NCBI GenBank assembly: GCA_017355425.1
Contig: CP070233.1
Coordinates: 2,583,501 to 2,647,500, forward strand
Direction: 5' to 3'
Length of the DNA stretch: 64,000 nucleotides
Origin: Dolichospermum sp. DET69
Lineage (GTDB): Bacteria > Cyanobacteriota > Cyanobacteriia > Cyanobacteriales > Nostocaceae
Part shown: positions 54,352 through 63,576 of the stretch, one piece after another
Layout of the letters: each line of letters starts with the position of its first letter
Numbering within the stretch: position 1 is the first letter of the stretch
Made by a program: the position numbers and the translations under genes
Notes under the pieces: generated by a model
What the model was told of the DNA's origin: nothing
Database searches by the model: none
Seen by the model: only the letters and a program-made list of their open reading frames with translations

Positions 54352-54873
54352 ATGACATTAGATGTATTTTCCAAAGTTGTTTCCCAAGCTGACGCTAGAG
54401 GCGAATTCCTCAGCACCGAACAACTAGATGCTTTAACCGCAGTTGTAGCTTCCGGCAACAAGCGTTTAGATGCTGTTAACCGCATTACAAGTAACGCTTC
54501 CGCTATCGTTACCAACGCTGCTCGTTCTTTGTTTGCAGAACAACCAAACTTGATCGCTCCTGGTGGAAACGCTTACACCAACCGTCGGATGGCTGCTTGC
54601 TTACGCGACATGGAAATCATCCTCCGCTATGTAACCTACGCAGCGATCGCTGGTGATGCTAGTGTTCTTGATGACCGTTGCTTAAATGGTTTGCGCGAAA
54701 CATACCAAGCTTTGGGTACTCCTGGTAGTTCCGTAGCAGTTGGTGTTGGCAAAATGAAAGAAGCAGCAATCGGTATCGTTAACGATCCTAACGGTATCAC
54801 CAAAGGTGATTGCAGTTCTTTGGTTTCTGAAATTGCCAGCTACTTCGACCGCGCTGCGGCTGCTGTTGCCTAA
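54352..54873 (+). CDS. cpcB: Phycocyanin beta subunit
   Basis: A 173-residue phycobiliprotein of the phycobilisome rods. Two chromophore cysteines are present: Cys83 in [12 protein letters not shown] (the Cys-82 site of mature numbering) and Cys154 in TKGDCSSL (Cys-153). Asn73 in GGNAYTN is the residue methylated in beta subunits. The sequence [19 protein letters not shown] identifies CpcB, not PecB, whose start differs. It has a strong ribosome site and is the first gene of the operon. Confidence 0.97.
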   Translation: MTLDVFSKVVSQADARGEFLSTEQLDALTAVVASGNKRLDAVNRITSNASAIVTNAARSLFAEQPNLIAPGGNAYTNRRMAACLRDMEIILRYVTYAAIAGDASVLDDRCLNGLRETYQALGTPGSSVAVGVGKMKEAAIGIVNDPNGITKGDCSSLVSEIASYFDRAAAAVA

Positions 54874-54976
54874 CAATTCGTGACAAATTAGCTCGAATCT
54901 CAATTGAGCTTTTCCCATAGCCTGCGTGGCGTAGCCATACAAAACAAGCAAGAAACTATCTAGGAGATTTTCACCA

Positions 54977-55465
54977 ATGAAAACACCAATTACCGAAGCA
55001 ATCGCATCTGCTGATACCCAAGGACGCTTTTTAAGCAACACCGAATTACAAGCAGTTAATGGTCGTCTAGTTCGTGCCGCTGCCAGCATGGAAGCTGCTC
55101 GTGGTTTGACAGCTAACGCTCAAAAATTAATTGATGGTGCTACCAGCGCCGTATACAGCAAATTCCCTTACACAACCTCCACACCAGGCAATCAATTTGC
55201 ATCTGATGCTCGTGGTAAATCCAAGTGCGCTCGTGACGTTGGTCACTACCTACGCATCATTACCTATAGCCTAGTTGCTGGTGGAACAGGTCCTTTGGAC
55301 GAGTTCTTGATTGCTGGTTTGACTGAAATCAACGGCGCGTTTGATTTGTCTCCTAGCTGGTACGTAGAAGCTTTGAAATCTATCAAAGCTAGTCATGGTT
55401 TGAGCGGTCAAGCTGCTAACGAAGCTAACACCTACATTGACTACGCAATCAACGCTCTTAGCTAG
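54977..55465 (+). CDS. cpcA: Phycocyanin alpha subunit
   Basis: A 162-residue phycobiliprotein, partner of CpcB. The single chromophore Cys84 is in [13 protein letters not shown]; CpcE/CpcF from the same operon attach phycocyanobilin there. The start [18 protein letters not shown] lacks the Val2 found in many relatives. It follows cpcB by 103 bp; that gap contains a GCCTGCGTGGCGTAGCC dispersed repeat and a weak hairpin. Confidence 0.97.
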   Translation: MKTPITEAIASADTQGRFLSNTELQAVNGRLVRAAASMEAARGLTANAQKLIDGATSAVYSKFPYTTSTPGNQFASDARGKSKCARDVGHYLRIITYSLVAGGTGPLDEFLIAGLTEINGAFDLSPSWYVEALKSIKASHGLSGQAANEANTYIDYAINALS

Positions 55466-55473
55466 ATAGCGTC

Positions 55474-55644
55474 ATGCCCGGAGAGGGATACAATTGTTAG
55501 ATGGAGTTACCCCTCAAGGGGTTCGCCAGTCGTTCATGGGGAGTCACTGCGTAAGTTGGAAAATATTCCGACGGGAAATTAAGTGGCGTTAAAATCTCCA
55601 AGATCACTCTGGTTCACCTAGCAATTGGATCTGGCTCCGGGCAT
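55474..55644 (+). promoter_or_regulatory. Structured region between cpcA and cpcC
   Basis: Ten-base arms ATGCCCGGAG (55474-55483) and CTCCGGGCAT (55635-55644) are exact complements 151 bases apart, and enclose further short stems such as ACCCCTCAAGGGGT. In cpc operons the mRNA for cpcBA is far more abundant than that for the linkers, and RNA structure after cpcA is a known cause. Here the element is a closed multi-stem domain rather than a simple terminator, since no T-run follows. Confidence 0.55.
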
Positions 55645-55742
55645 CGTTTTATCTCCAGATAACTAAAGTTGTTAATCAGAGCGTGAAAATCACTTTTTCA
55701 GGTGGTTTTGGATGGAAATGAAAACAATAAAGGGGAAAAAAC

Positions 55743-56603
55743 ATGGCAATTACAGCAGCAGCATCCAGACTAGGCACAGAGCCTTTTAGTGACGCCCGCA
55801 GAGTTGAACTGCGCCCTAACCCCAGCCGCGAAGAAGTCGAAGCGGTAATTCGTGCTGTTTATCGGCACGTTTTGGGAAATGACTATATATTGGCATCAGA
55901 TCGCCTGATTAGTGCAGAATCACTTCTGCGCGATGGCAATCTAAGCGTGCGGGAGTTTGTTCGCAGCGTTGCTAAATCAGAACTCTACAAAGCTAAATTC
56001 TTCTACAACAGTTTCCAAACTCGGTTAATTGAACTCAACTATAAACATTTGTTGGGTCGCGCACCATACAATGAGTCTGAAGTAACTTATCACTTAGACT
56101 TATATATTAACCAAGGTTACGAAGCAGAAATTGACTCCTACATTGATTCTGAAGAATATCAAAACAGCTTTGGTGACAATGTAGTTCCTTACTATCGCGG
56201 TTTTGATTCGCAAACAGGACAAAGTACAGCCGGTTTTACCCGGATGTTCCGTTTATATCGTGGTTATGCTAACAGCGATACTGCTCAAGTCGAAGGTGAT
56301 AAATCTCGTTTAGCGCGGGAATTAGCTAGTAATAAAACTTCCTCAGTTGTTGGAGCATCTGGTAGTAACGATAATTGGGGTTTCCGTGTATCTGCGGATA
56401 ACGCTCCTAAGCAAAATCTAGGTAATGCTGTAGGAGAATCAAATCGCACTTATCGAGTTGAAGTTACAGGTATTCGCAATCCAGGATACCCTAGCGTCCG
56501 CCGTAGTAGCACAGTATTTATTGTCCCTTACGAGCGCCTTTCTGAAAAAATTCAGCAAATTAACCGAGTTGGTGGCAAAATTGTCAGCGTAATTTCCACG
56601 TAA
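55743..56603 (+). CDS. cpcC: Phycocyanin rod linker (33-kDa type)
   Basis: A 286-residue rod linker. Residues 20-150 are a Pfam00427-type linker domain ([60 protein letters not shown]), and the C-terminal 55 residues a CpcD-type domain ([40 protein letters not shown]). It joins phycocyanin hexamers within the rod. It lies 277 bp after cpcA, behind the structured RNA region. Confidence 0.95.
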
Positions 56604-56652
56604 GATCCGGTGCTGTTCACCGACAAAACTCATCATAGGAGATATAGAAGTA

Positions 56653-56892
56653 ATGTTCGGTCAAACCACACTTGGTGCTGGTAGTGTTTCTTCATCTGCA
56701 AGCCGCATATTTCGTTACGAAGTTGTCGGCTTAACACAGAACCAAGAAACCGACAAAAATAAATTCGACATTCGCCGCAGCGGTAGCATATTTATTAACG
56801 TCCCCTATAAGCGGATGAATGAAGAAATGCGCCGGATTACCCGTCTAGGTGGCAGAATCGTCAAAATTGAACCTTTGACTGTAGCAGAATAA
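56653..56892 (+). CDS. cpcD: Rod-capping linker
   Basis: A 79-residue protein that consists of one CpcD domain: FRYEVVGLTQNQETDKNKFD, SGSIFINVPYKRMNEEM and RITRLGGRIVKIEPL. It caps the outer end of the phycocyanin rod and limits its length. The ribosome site AGGAGA precedes the ATG. It sits 49 bp after cpcC and 16 bp before cpcE, clearly within the operon. Confidence 0.95.
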   Translation: MFGQTTLGAGSVSSSASRIFRYEVVGLTQNQETDKNKFDIRRSGSIFINVPYKRMNEEMRRITRLGGRIVKIEPLTVAE

Positions 56893-56908
56893 GCATAACG
56901 CCCTGGCA

Positions 56909-57739
56909 ATGATAGAAACCAGTGGAGAAGAATATTCTGTAGAGAATGCACCAAATCTGACACCAGAGATAGCGATCGCTAACCTGCAATCATCAGATTT
57001 AAGTCTCCGCTATTATGCTGCTTGGTGGTTGGGTAAGTTCCGGATCAGTCAGCCAGAAGCCATTGACGCACTCATTGCAGCGTTAGAGGATGAAGCCGAC
57101 AGAACAGAACTAGGTGGTTATCCCTTACGGCGTAATGCCGCGAGGGCGCTTGGTAAATTAGGCAACTTAAAAGCCGGACCAGGTTTAATTAAGTGTTTAG
57201 AATGTGCTGATTTTTATGTCCGCGAAGCAGCAGCCCAATCTCTAGCTATGCTCCGGGATAGAACAGCATTACCAGCCCTGATTAAACTGCTAGATGGGGG
57301 AGTTGCCAATGCCGTCCAAGTCCCTGGTTTTCCCCACCTTGCCCAACCCTATACAGCAGTATTAGAAGCCTTGGGAGCTATGGGTGCAACTGAAACTATT
57401 TCCCTTGTTCAGCCTTTTCTCCAGCATTCAGTTCCTCGATTGCAATGCTCCGCAGCGAGAGCCATGTACCAACTGACACAAGACTCTACTTATGGTGAGT
57501 TATTAGTGACAACCTTGGCAACAGGTGATTTGAAAATGCGTCGCGTTGTGTTAGGAGACTTGGGAGCAATTGGGTATTTAGGCGCAGCCGAAGCGATCGC
57601 CTTTGCACAAGTAGAAAATAGCTTTAAACTTATTGCTTTGAAAGGATTATTAGAGTATCAACTGCCAAAACAGTCTGATACTTTTGGTATATCTGAACAA
57701 GCTATCCGAGTAATGAATCTCATGGATTCGCTTTTGTAG
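56909..57739 (+). CDS. cpcE: Phycocyanobilin lyase subunit CpcE
   Basis: A 276-residue protein made of HEAT-like repeats (for example RYYAAWWLGKFRISQPEAID; YVREAAAQSLAML; LQCSAARAMYQL). With CpcF it forms the lyase that attaches phycocyanobilin to Cys84 of CpcA, and can also remove it. Start and length agree with the family. A long heptamer repeat tract separates it from cpcF, which is unusual because the two subunits act as a 1:1 complex. Confidence 0.94.
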   Translation: MIETSGEEYSVENAPNLTPEIAIANLQSSDLSLRYYAAWWLGKFRISQPEAIDALIAALEDEADRTELGGYPLRRNAARALGKLGNLKAGPGLIKCLECADFYVREAAAQSLAMLRDRTALPALIKLLDGGVANAVQVPGFPHLAQPYTAVLEALGAMGATETISLVQPFLQHSVPRLQCSAARAMYQLTQDSTYGELLVTTLATGDLKMRRVVLGDLGAIGYLGAAEAIAFAQVENSFKLIALKGLLEYQLPKQSDTFGISEQAIRVMNLMDSLL

Positions 57740-57921
57740 TCATTAGTCATTAGTCATTAGTCATTAGTCATTAGTTATTAGTCATTAGTCATTAGTCATT
57801 AGTTATTAGTCATTTGTAAAACTACTGACAACTGACAACTGACAACTGACAACTGACCACTGACAACTGACAACTGACAACTGACAACTGACAACTGACA
57901 ACTGACCACTGACAACGGAAA
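57739..57921. repeat. Heptamer repeats between cpcE and cpcF
   Basis: Two adjoining arrays with a 7-bp period: about ten units of AGTCATT (some AGTTATT), then about a dozen of ACTGACA (with two ACCACTG variants). A smaller mixture of the same two heptamers occurs between cpcG1 and cpcG2. Confidence 0.9.
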
Positions 57922-57922
57922 A

Positions 57923-58522
57923 ATGGATGAACTAATTCGGGCTATTACCGTAGCAGAAACACCTTCCCAAATGGTGACAGCGGTGAAAAATCTGGCAGCA
58001 GTCACAGATCCATTGGCAATTCCCACCTTAATTGCCGTCTTTGGTTATAACAATCCAGAAGCGGCGATAGTGGCAGTAGCAGGATTGACGGAGTTGGGAG
58101 AAATAGCAGTTCCACAATTGCTAGACCAAATTGATGATTATAACTATGGCGCCCGGTCTTATTCAATTCGCACACTAGCTGCGATCGCAGATCCCCGGGC
58201 TTTGGATATTCTCATCACTACTACATTGACTGACTTTGCCCCCAGTGTTCGCCGTGCTGCTGCCAAGGGACTAGGAAAATTACAATGGCACAAATTAGAA
58301 ATTTCTGAAGCTGAAATAGCTATTAACCAGGCCTTAGAAACACTTCTGTTTATCTGCGAAGATACAGATTGGTCAATTCGTTATGCTGCTATTGTTGGGT
58401 TACAAGCCTTAGCAAAAATAGCGATTGTGCAAGCGTCTATTTCGGCTAAATTTAAATTAATACTGACTAACGACACAGAAAAAGCAGTTCGCGCTCGCGT
58501 TCAGTTGGCCTTAGGTCAGTAA
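57923..58522 (+). CDS. cpcF: Phycocyanobilin lyase subunit CpcF
   Basis: A 199-residue HEAT-repeat protein, partner of CpcE. Repeats include [20 protein letters not shown] and [14 protein letters not shown]. The ATG at 57923 directly follows the heptamer array and has only a weak ribosome site (CGGAAAA), so translation may be low or depend on the repeat tract. It lies 37 bp before cpcG1. Confidence 0.92.
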   Translation: MDELIRAITVAETPSQMVTAVKNLAAVTDPLAIPTLIAVFGYNNPEAAIVAVAGLTELGEIAVPQLLDQIDDYNYGARSYSIRTLAAIADPRALDILITTTLTDFAPSVRRAAAKGLGKLQWHKLEISEAEIAINQALETLLFICEDTDWSIRYAAIVGLQALAKIAIVQASISAKFKLILTNDTEKAVRARVQLALGQ

Positions 58523-58559
58523 ACTGATTTATATACCATATAACAAGGTAAAAGTAAAG

Positions 58560-59396
58560 ATGTCAATACCACTACTAGAATATGCGCCCAAAACGCAAAA
58601 CCAGCGAGTAGAAGGTTATGAAGTTCCTAACGAAGACACTCCCACCATTTATCGTTTAGATCGTGCTACCTCAGATCAAGATATTGATAGCACCATTTGG
58701 GCTGCATACCGACAAATTTTCAGCGAACATCTGATTTTAGCCAGCTATAAGCAAAGCGCTTTAGAATCACAACTGCGAAATCGGGCGATTACCCTGCGTG
58801 ATTTTATCCGCGGTTTAGGTAAATCAGAAGTTTACCGGACCCAAGTAGCGGATACAAACACCAATTATCGTTTAGTTGACATCACCTTAAAAAGGTTCTT
58901 AGGCCGGGCTGCTTACAACAAAGCGGAAGAAATCGCTTGGTCAATTGTCATTGCTACCAAAGGTTTGCACGGTTTTATAGATGCTTTGTTAGCATCAGAT
59001 GAGTATATAGATAACTTTGGTGATGACATTGTCCCCTTCCAACGTCGTCGTTTTGGCGATCGCCCATTTAACCTAGTTAACCCCCGTTATGGTGCTGACT
59101 GGCGCGATACTCAAAACATTCGTGGTATAGCTGGTAGTTCCTACTACAGCATCCGCACATCAGGACAACTGACCACAGCCGATATCCGTCGGGCAATTCC
59201 GGGCAACTTCTTCGTTATGGCTGGATCAATTATTCCCAACGAAGTTAACTACCAACGCAGTTTAGCTACCGCCCAATCTTACGTTAGTAACACAGAAATC
59301 CCTGATACTAGCAAAGATAGTGTCGAACAACCCACCATTAAACCTGTAGCAGTTTCCTTACCTTATCGTTACATTCCTGCTAACGCCAAAAATTAG
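58560..59396 (+). CDS. cpcG1: Phycobilisome rod-core linker CpcG1
   Basis: A 278-residue rod-core linker. The linker domain covers residues 15-180 ([54 protein letters not shown]). The longer C-terminal part ([20 protein letters not shown] onward) is the region that docks into the allophycocyanin core. It is the first of four cpcG genes in a row and the longest of them. Confidence 0.92.
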   Translation: MSIPLLEYAPKTQNQRVEGYEVPNEDTPTIYRLDRATSDQDIDSTIWAAYRQIFSEHLILASYKQSALESQLRNRAITLRDFIRGLGKSEVYRTQVADTNTNYRLVDITLKRFLGRAAYNKAEEIAWSIVIATKGLHGFIDALLASDEYIDNFGDDIVPFQRRRFGDRPFNLVNPRYGADWRDTQNIRGIAGSSYYSIRTSGQLTTADIRRAIPGNFFVMAGSIIPNEVNYQRSLATAQSYVSNTEIPDTSKDSVEQPTIKPVAVSLPYRYIPANAKN

Positions 59397-59497
59397 TTAT
59401 TAGTCATTAGTCATTGGTCATGGGTCATTAGTAAGAACAACTGACAACTGACAACTAACAACTAACAACTGACAACTAACAACTGACAACTAATAAA
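59395..59497. repeat. Heptamer repeats between cpcG1 and cpcG2
   Basis: AGTCATT-type units followed by about nine ACTGACA/ACTAACA-type units, the same two heptamers as between cpcE and cpcF. The array touches the cpcG1 stop codon and leaves cpcG2 without a clear ribosome site. Confidence 0.85.
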
Positions 59498-59498
59498 C

Positions 59499-60242
59499 AT
59501 GACAATACCTTTACTAGAATATAAACCCAGTTCTCAAAACCAGCGTGTTGCTGGTTATGAAGTTCCTAACGAAGATACACCGACAATTTACCGCATTGAA
59601 GATTATGCCTCTGGTGGAGAAGTAGAAGGATTGATTTGGGCGGCTTATCGGCAACTTTTCAGCGAACACGTAATTCTCAAATTTTACCGCCAAGTTCATT
59701 TAGAATCCCAGGTAAAAAACAAAGCCATTACCGTTCGTGATTTCATTCGGGGTTTAGCTAAATCTGAAGCTTTCCAAAGTTTGGTAATTCAGAGTAATTC
59801 CAACTACAGATTAGTAGAAATCGGACTAAAACGGTTATTAGGTCGCGCACCTTACAACAAAGAAGAAGAAATCGCTTGGTCAATTGTGATTGCTACTAAA
59901 GGTTGGGGTGGTTTTGTTGATACGTTGCTAGGTTCTGAAGAATATCAAAGCAACTTTGGCGAAAATATCGTTCCTTACCAAAGACGACGTTATAAAGATA
60001 GACCCTTTAATTTGGTAACACCACGATACAGCGACTACTGGCGCGACCAACTAGAAGAAACTCGTTATAAATGGGGCGACATCAAAAACTTTTTGGATAT
60101 GGCAAATTCCATTAAGATTAAAACAGTGACCTACACACCAGTTAGCACTGCCAATATCCAAATTCCTAACACTACAAGGGAAACTACATCAACAGGTATT
60201 CCTGTTTCTATTAGTCCTAGTGCTGGGTTTCCTGGACGCTAA
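59499..60242 (+). CDS. cpcG2: Phycobilisome rod-core linker CpcG2
   Basis: A 247-residue paralogue of CpcG1. The linker domain is well kept ([55 protein letters not shown]). It has NLVTPRYSDYWRD after the domain and a different, Thr/Pro-rich tail (IPNTTRETTSTGIPVSISPS). Different CpcG proteins dock rods at different sites on the core, or make different phycobilisome forms. It follows a heptamer repeat array. Confidence 0.92.
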   Translation: MTIPLLEYKPSSQNQRVAGYEVPNEDTPTIYRIEDYASGGEVEGLIWAAYRQLFSEHVILKFYRQVHLESQVKNKAITVRDFIRGLAKSEAFQSLVIQSNSNYRLVEIGLKRLLGRAPYNKEEEIAWSIVIATKGWGGFVDTLLGSEEYQSNFGENIVPYQRRRYKDRPFNLVTPRYSDYWRDQLEETRYKWGDIKNFLDMANSIKIKTVTYTPVSTANIQIPNTTRETTSTGIPVSISPSAGFPGR

Positions 60243-60382
60243 ATAGTTTTTTAACTAGCTGGGGAATTTCGGTGGCAAAAGTAACAAAGTTTGGATTTTT
60301 TTAAGGATTTTAATTCTAGTTAGTTTGCTAAATATTACGACATTTTAAGAGGCCAAATTTACCAAAAGGCAGGTTCTTTAAA

Positions 60383-61111
60383 ATGGCAATTCCTTTACTT
60401 GAATACAAACCTACAACTCAAAACCAACGAGTTAGCAGCTTTGGTACAGCAGATATTAACGAAGACAATCCTTATATCTACCGCATTGAAAATGCCAACT
60501 CTCCCAGCGAAATTGATCAACTAATTTGGGCAGCCTATCGCCAAATTTTCAACGAACAGGAGATCCTCAAATTTAACCGCCAAATTACCTTAGAAACTCA
60601 ACTCAAAAATAGGTCAATTACGGTTAAAGACTTCATTCGCGGTTTGGCCAAATCAGAGCGATTTTATCAGCTAGTTGTGACACCTAATAACAACTGTCGG
60701 TTGGTAGAAATGTTCCTAAAAAGGATCTTGGGTCGTTCTCCCTACAATGAGCAAGAAAAAATTGCCTGGTCAATTCAAATTGCTACTCTGGGCTGGGGAA
60801 AATTTGTGGATGTTCTAATTGATAGTAGCGAGTATGAACAAGCATTTGGCGAGCATACCGTACCCTATCAACGCAAACGCATGACCACAGACCGACCTAT
60901 CAGCTTTACCCCTCGTTATGGTGCTGATTACCGTGACCGAGCAGGTATTGTCCAAAAAGGTCGGTATATTAATCAATGGAATGGGTTTTTCTATCCAGGC
61001 TCAGGGCAAAATGTTGATTGGGGGGCGTTATCTGCTGTATTACTGGTAATAACCGCAGGCATCACTTTCTTATTTATCCTCAATTGGTTAGGAATTAGTA
61101 ATATTTACTAA
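60383..61111 (+). CDS. cpcG3: Membrane-tailed linker CpcG3 (CpcL type)
   Basis: A 242-residue CpcG paralogue whose last 30 residues are hydrophobic ([20 protein letters not shown] is the core), forming a membrane helix. This tail is the mark of CpcL proteins; in Anabaena sp. PCC 7120 CpcG3 is the CpcL that binds phycocyanin rods to photosystem I without an allophycocyanin core. The linker domain is intact ([34 protein letters not shown]). It should therefore feed energy to photosystem I. Confidence 0.92.
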   Translation: MAIPLLEYKPTTQNQRVSSFGTADINEDNPYIYRIENANSPSEIDQLIWAAYRQIFNEQEILKFNRQITLETQLKNRSITVKDFIRGLAKSERFYQLVVTPNNNCRLVEMFLKRILGRSPYNEQEKIAWSIQIATLGWGKFVDVLIDSSEYEQAFGEHTVPYQRKRMTTDRPISFTPRYGADYRDRAGIVQKGRYINQWNGFFYPGSGQNVDWGALSAVLLVITAGITFLFILNWLGISNIY

Positions 61112-61177
61112 CCTGCTGGGAAGACAATCAGGCAATACTTTTCGGTTAAGGGGAAAAGGGTAAGGGGTAAGAAGAAT

Positions 61178-61212
61178 ATTCCCTATTCCCTATTCCCTAT
61201 TCCCTATTCCCT
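61178..61212. repeat. ATTCCCT heptamer repeat, five units
   Basis: Five exact head-to-tail units of ATTCCCT in the gap between cpcG3 and cpcG4, after a GGGTAAGGGGTAAG stretch that is roughly complementary to ATTACCC-type heptamers. Confidence 0.85.
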
Positions 61213-61256
61213 ATTTCATCTTTAGTTTAATTTGATCATAAAAGGAGAAAAATAAT

Positions 61257-62018
61257 ATGGCATTGCCATTACTTCAATACAATCCCAGCAGTCAAAATCA
61301 CCGAGTGGGCAGCTTTGGCGTTGCTGACCAAAATGAAGATACACCTTATATCTATCGGATTGAAGATGTTAGTTCTTACACTGACATGACCAACATCATT
61401 TGGGCTGCTTATCGCCAAGTTTTCAGCGAACATGAAATTCTCAAATTTAACCGGCAAGGAACTTTAGAATCTCAACTTAAAAACGGTTCTTTGTCAGTTC
61501 GTGACTTTATCCGGGGTTTAGCTAAATCTGAAGCTTTCTATCGTTTAGTTGTCTCTGTTAACAACAACTACCGTTTGGTAGATATCACCCTCAAACGTTT
61601 ATTGGGTCGTTGTGCTTACAATAAAAAAGAAGAAATTGCTTGGTCAATTGTCATTGGTACAAAAGGCTTTAGTGGTTTTGTTGATGCTTTAATTGACAGC
61701 GAAGAGTATAACCAAAACTTTGGTGAAAATACTGTTCCTTACCAACGTAAGCGGTTTGTAGATCGTCCCTTTAACTTGGTAACACCTCGTTATGGTTCAG
61801 ACTTCCAAGAAACAGCCGGTACAGTCAAAACCGACTGGCGCTTTACCTTGGAAAACTTCTACAGTGCTAAAGCTAAAGAAAAGCGCATGGCAGAAGGAGA
61901 TCCTCGCAAGTTTGCAGCTATGGCAGCTTCTGTCTCTGGTAAAGGTAACTACGCTCAAAAGTTATCTTCTTTTGACATTGATTACTTAAATGCTGTTCCT
62001 TATCGTGGTAGACGCTAG
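61257..62018 (+). CDS. cpcG4: Phycobilisome rod-core linker CpcG4
   Basis: A 253-residue CpcG paralogue, last gene of the operon. It has the common core ([54 protein letters not shown]) and [16 protein letters not shown]. The tail is basic and ends [11 protein letters not shown]. The start [20 protein letters not shown] is closest to that of CpcG3, suggesting the two share a recent duplication. It has a good ribosome site (AAAGGAGAAA). Confidence 0.92.
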   Translation: MALPLLQYNPSSQNHRVGSFGVADQNEDTPYIYRIEDVSSYTDMTNIIWAAYRQVFSEHEILKFNRQGTLESQLKNGSLSVRDFIRGLAKSEAFYRLVVSVNNNYRLVDITLKRLLGRCAYNKKEEIAWSIVIGTKGFSGFVDALIDSEEYNQNFGENTVPYQRKRFVDRPFNLVTPRYGSDFQETAGTVKTDWRFTLENFYSAKAKEKRMAEGDPRKFAAMAASVSGKGNYAQKLSSFDIDYLNAVPYRGRR

Positions 62019-62056
62019 TACCGCAGGGCGGAATTAAAAGTTAATAATTAAAAATT

Positions 62057-62088
62057 AAAAAAGCAGATATTACCAGCTTTTTAGTTAT
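62057..62088 (+). terminator. Possible terminator of the cpc operon
   Basis: AAAAAGC and GCTTTTT pair over 11 bases and are followed by AGTTATTTTT. The stem is AT-rich and only moderate. Confidence 0.4.
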
Positions 62089-62193
62089 TTTTAATAGTTA
62101 GTTCACTTCCGCTTTTGTGTCCTAAGTTTACCAAAAAATTTTCAATTTATAGGGTGTGTTAGGAAGATAATTCTTGACGCACCCTAAAATTTT

Positions 62194-62532
62194 CTATAAC
62201 TCAATTAACTTAAAGCCCCAAATTTTGAGAACTGTGGTGGCTATTTCTGGATCTATGCCATCATAGGCTTCCCATTCAGACTGCGGATCTTTAGGATGCC
62301 CCTCACCGACATGACCTGCAATTTTTATGACTGGAATATTCACTAAGTAATCACGTTCCATTCCTTTAGGGAGTGCTAGTTGAATTCTGCGGCCTACAAA
62401 CTTTGATGCGCTGGATTCAGCCACAGATTCACGAACTAAACAAATATCACCAGCAGTCCCCCAAGTAGTTTGGTAGATGTGGAGAAATGATATATAACTT
62501 TCTGGCTTGATGGATCTTTTGAGAACTTGCAT
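62194..62532 (-). CDS. Conserved hypothetical protein (112 aa)
   Basis: A 112-residue soluble protein, no Cys except one (DICLVRES). Recognisable segments are SASKFVGRRIQLALPKGMER and VIKIAGHVGEGHPKDPQSEW. It has no signal peptide or membrane helix. I do not recognise a family. The region between it and cpcG4 contains a GCGTCAAGAATT/TAGGGTGTGTTAGG-type dispersed repeat. It is on the opposite strand from the cpc operon and converges with it. Confidence 0.55.
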   Translation of the reverse strand: MQVLKRSIKPESYISFLHIYQTTWGTAGDICLVRESVAESSASKFVGRRIQLALPKGMERDYLVNIPVIKIAGHVGEGHPKDPQSEWEAYDGIDPEIATTVLKIWGFKLIEL

Positions 62533-62603
62533 TATCTAATCCTTATTTATCCTTTTTTCCACAATTTCATGGAGATACTACCTGCTATATTACAGTTTTC
62601 CGC

Positions 62604-62640
62604 TTTTAATAAAATAAAACAAGGGGTTTAGACCCCTTGC
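62604..62640 (-). terminator. Rho-independent terminator of msrB
   Basis: On the minus strand, a perfect 8-bp stem CAAGGGGT/ACCCCTTG with a 4-base loop is followed by TTTTATTTTATT, just after msrB. Confidence 0.8.
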
Positions 62641-62671
62641 AAGAGTTTAAAAAGTGAACCGTATTAGTAAT

Positions 62672-63166
62672 CTACGCAGGTGTAAACTGTAAAGATACAC
62701 CATTCATACAGTAGCGGAGACCAGTTGGTTTAGGTCCATCATTGAAAACATGGCCTAAGTGTCCACCACAATTACTGCAATGAACCTCAGTTCTCGTCAT
62801 AAACAATGCTCTATCTGTAGTAGTAGCGATCGCTCCTTCAATGGGTTTAAAAAAGCTCGGCCAGCCAGTGCCACTATTAAACTTAGTATCTGAAGTAAAT
62901 AAAGCTTGTCCACAACCAGCGCAGACATAAGTACCAGGTTCATATTGTTTATCGAGGGGACTGGTATGGGAGCGTTCTGTACCATGTTTCCGCAACACCT
63001 GAAACTGTTCTGATGTGAGGATACTCTTCCATTCATCTTCCGTTTTAGTCACTGTAAACTCTGTATTAGAAAGTGCCATCGTTTCTGAACTCCAATTGAT
63101 ATAGCGGGAAAAAAAGGCTGTACCGATGATTACGGTACTAATTTGCAAAAAATAGCGTTTGTTCAT
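62672..63166 (-). CDS. msrB: Peptide methionine-(R)-S-oxide reductase
   Basis: A 164-residue enzyme that reduces the R form of methionine sulfoxide in proteins. Zinc is held by Cys82/Cys85 (CAGC) and Cys130/Cys133 (CSNC). The catalytic Cys153 is in LRYCMNG, where most relatives have RYCIN. Residues 5-22 are hydrophobic and may anchor or export the enzyme, without a clear cleavage site. An internal Met30 (MALSNTEF) would give a cytosolic form. A strong terminator follows. Confidence 0.93.
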   Translation of the reverse strand: MNKRYFLQISTVIIGTAFFSRYINWSSETMALSNTEFTVTKTEDEWKSILTSEQFQVLRKHGTERSHTSPLDKQYEPGTYVCAGCGQALFTSDTKFNSGTGWPSFFKPIEGAIATTTDRALFMTRTEVHCSNCGGHLGHVFNDGPKPTGLRYCMNGVSLQFTPA

Positions 63167-63433
63167 AATCTATTATTTGCTATTTTTCCTTTCTCGGACA
63201 ACCAACTCCAGAAAGTCCTGAAATTTTCCCGGAGAAATTAATGAAAATTACCTGGAAACGCCTTGCTTTGCTGAGAAAAATATGTAATGCTCTTAAAATA
63301 AATTCAAAAGTACGGTATCCCTATCGAGTTGTCGGTATTAATGGACGAAAGATTTCGTCAGGGTTAATTAACAGCTACTTGGGTATTACCTGACTACTAA
63401 TAGCTAAATGCCTACTACAAATTAAAAATTACC
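63167..63433. other. Intergenic, no gene seen
   Basis: No coding signal. Possible promoters for msrB and for the truncated gene at 63434 should lie here. Confidence 0.4.
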
Positions 63434-63550
63434 ATGAGACAAGAATCTGATTTATTATCTGAGCTATGTGATTTTCTCTATCCTCGCAGTTCATATTATG
63501 GTCAGTTCAAGCCAGAATATCTAGTTTTTAATGCCAGTCTCTGCATTTAA
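63434..63550 (+). pseudogene. Truncated small conserved gene next to iscB
   Basis: A 38-codon frame reading MRQESDLLSELCDFLYPRSS and YYGQFKPEYLVFNASLCI. The DFLYPRSxYYGxxKPExLxFNA pattern is, from memory, the start of a conserved cyanobacterial family of about 70 residues (DUF7219 type). It breaks off after FNA, 27 bp before the end of the iscB gene. The simplest reading is that the iscB element was inserted here. Confidence 0.5.
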
Positions 63551-63576
63551 TCTCATAAAATTGTAGTTTTCCGTAG

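Noticed and set aside
55500-55640. Glutamine riboswitch in the cpcA-cpcC gap
   Set aside because: CGTTCAT and GACGG are present, but the GACGGAAGTAGG core is not; the resemblance is too weak.
54352-56603. Phycoerythrocyanin operon (pecBAC)
   Set aside because: The subunit starts ([20 protein letters not shown]), the CpcD gene and the following cpcEF/cpcG genes identify phycocyanin.
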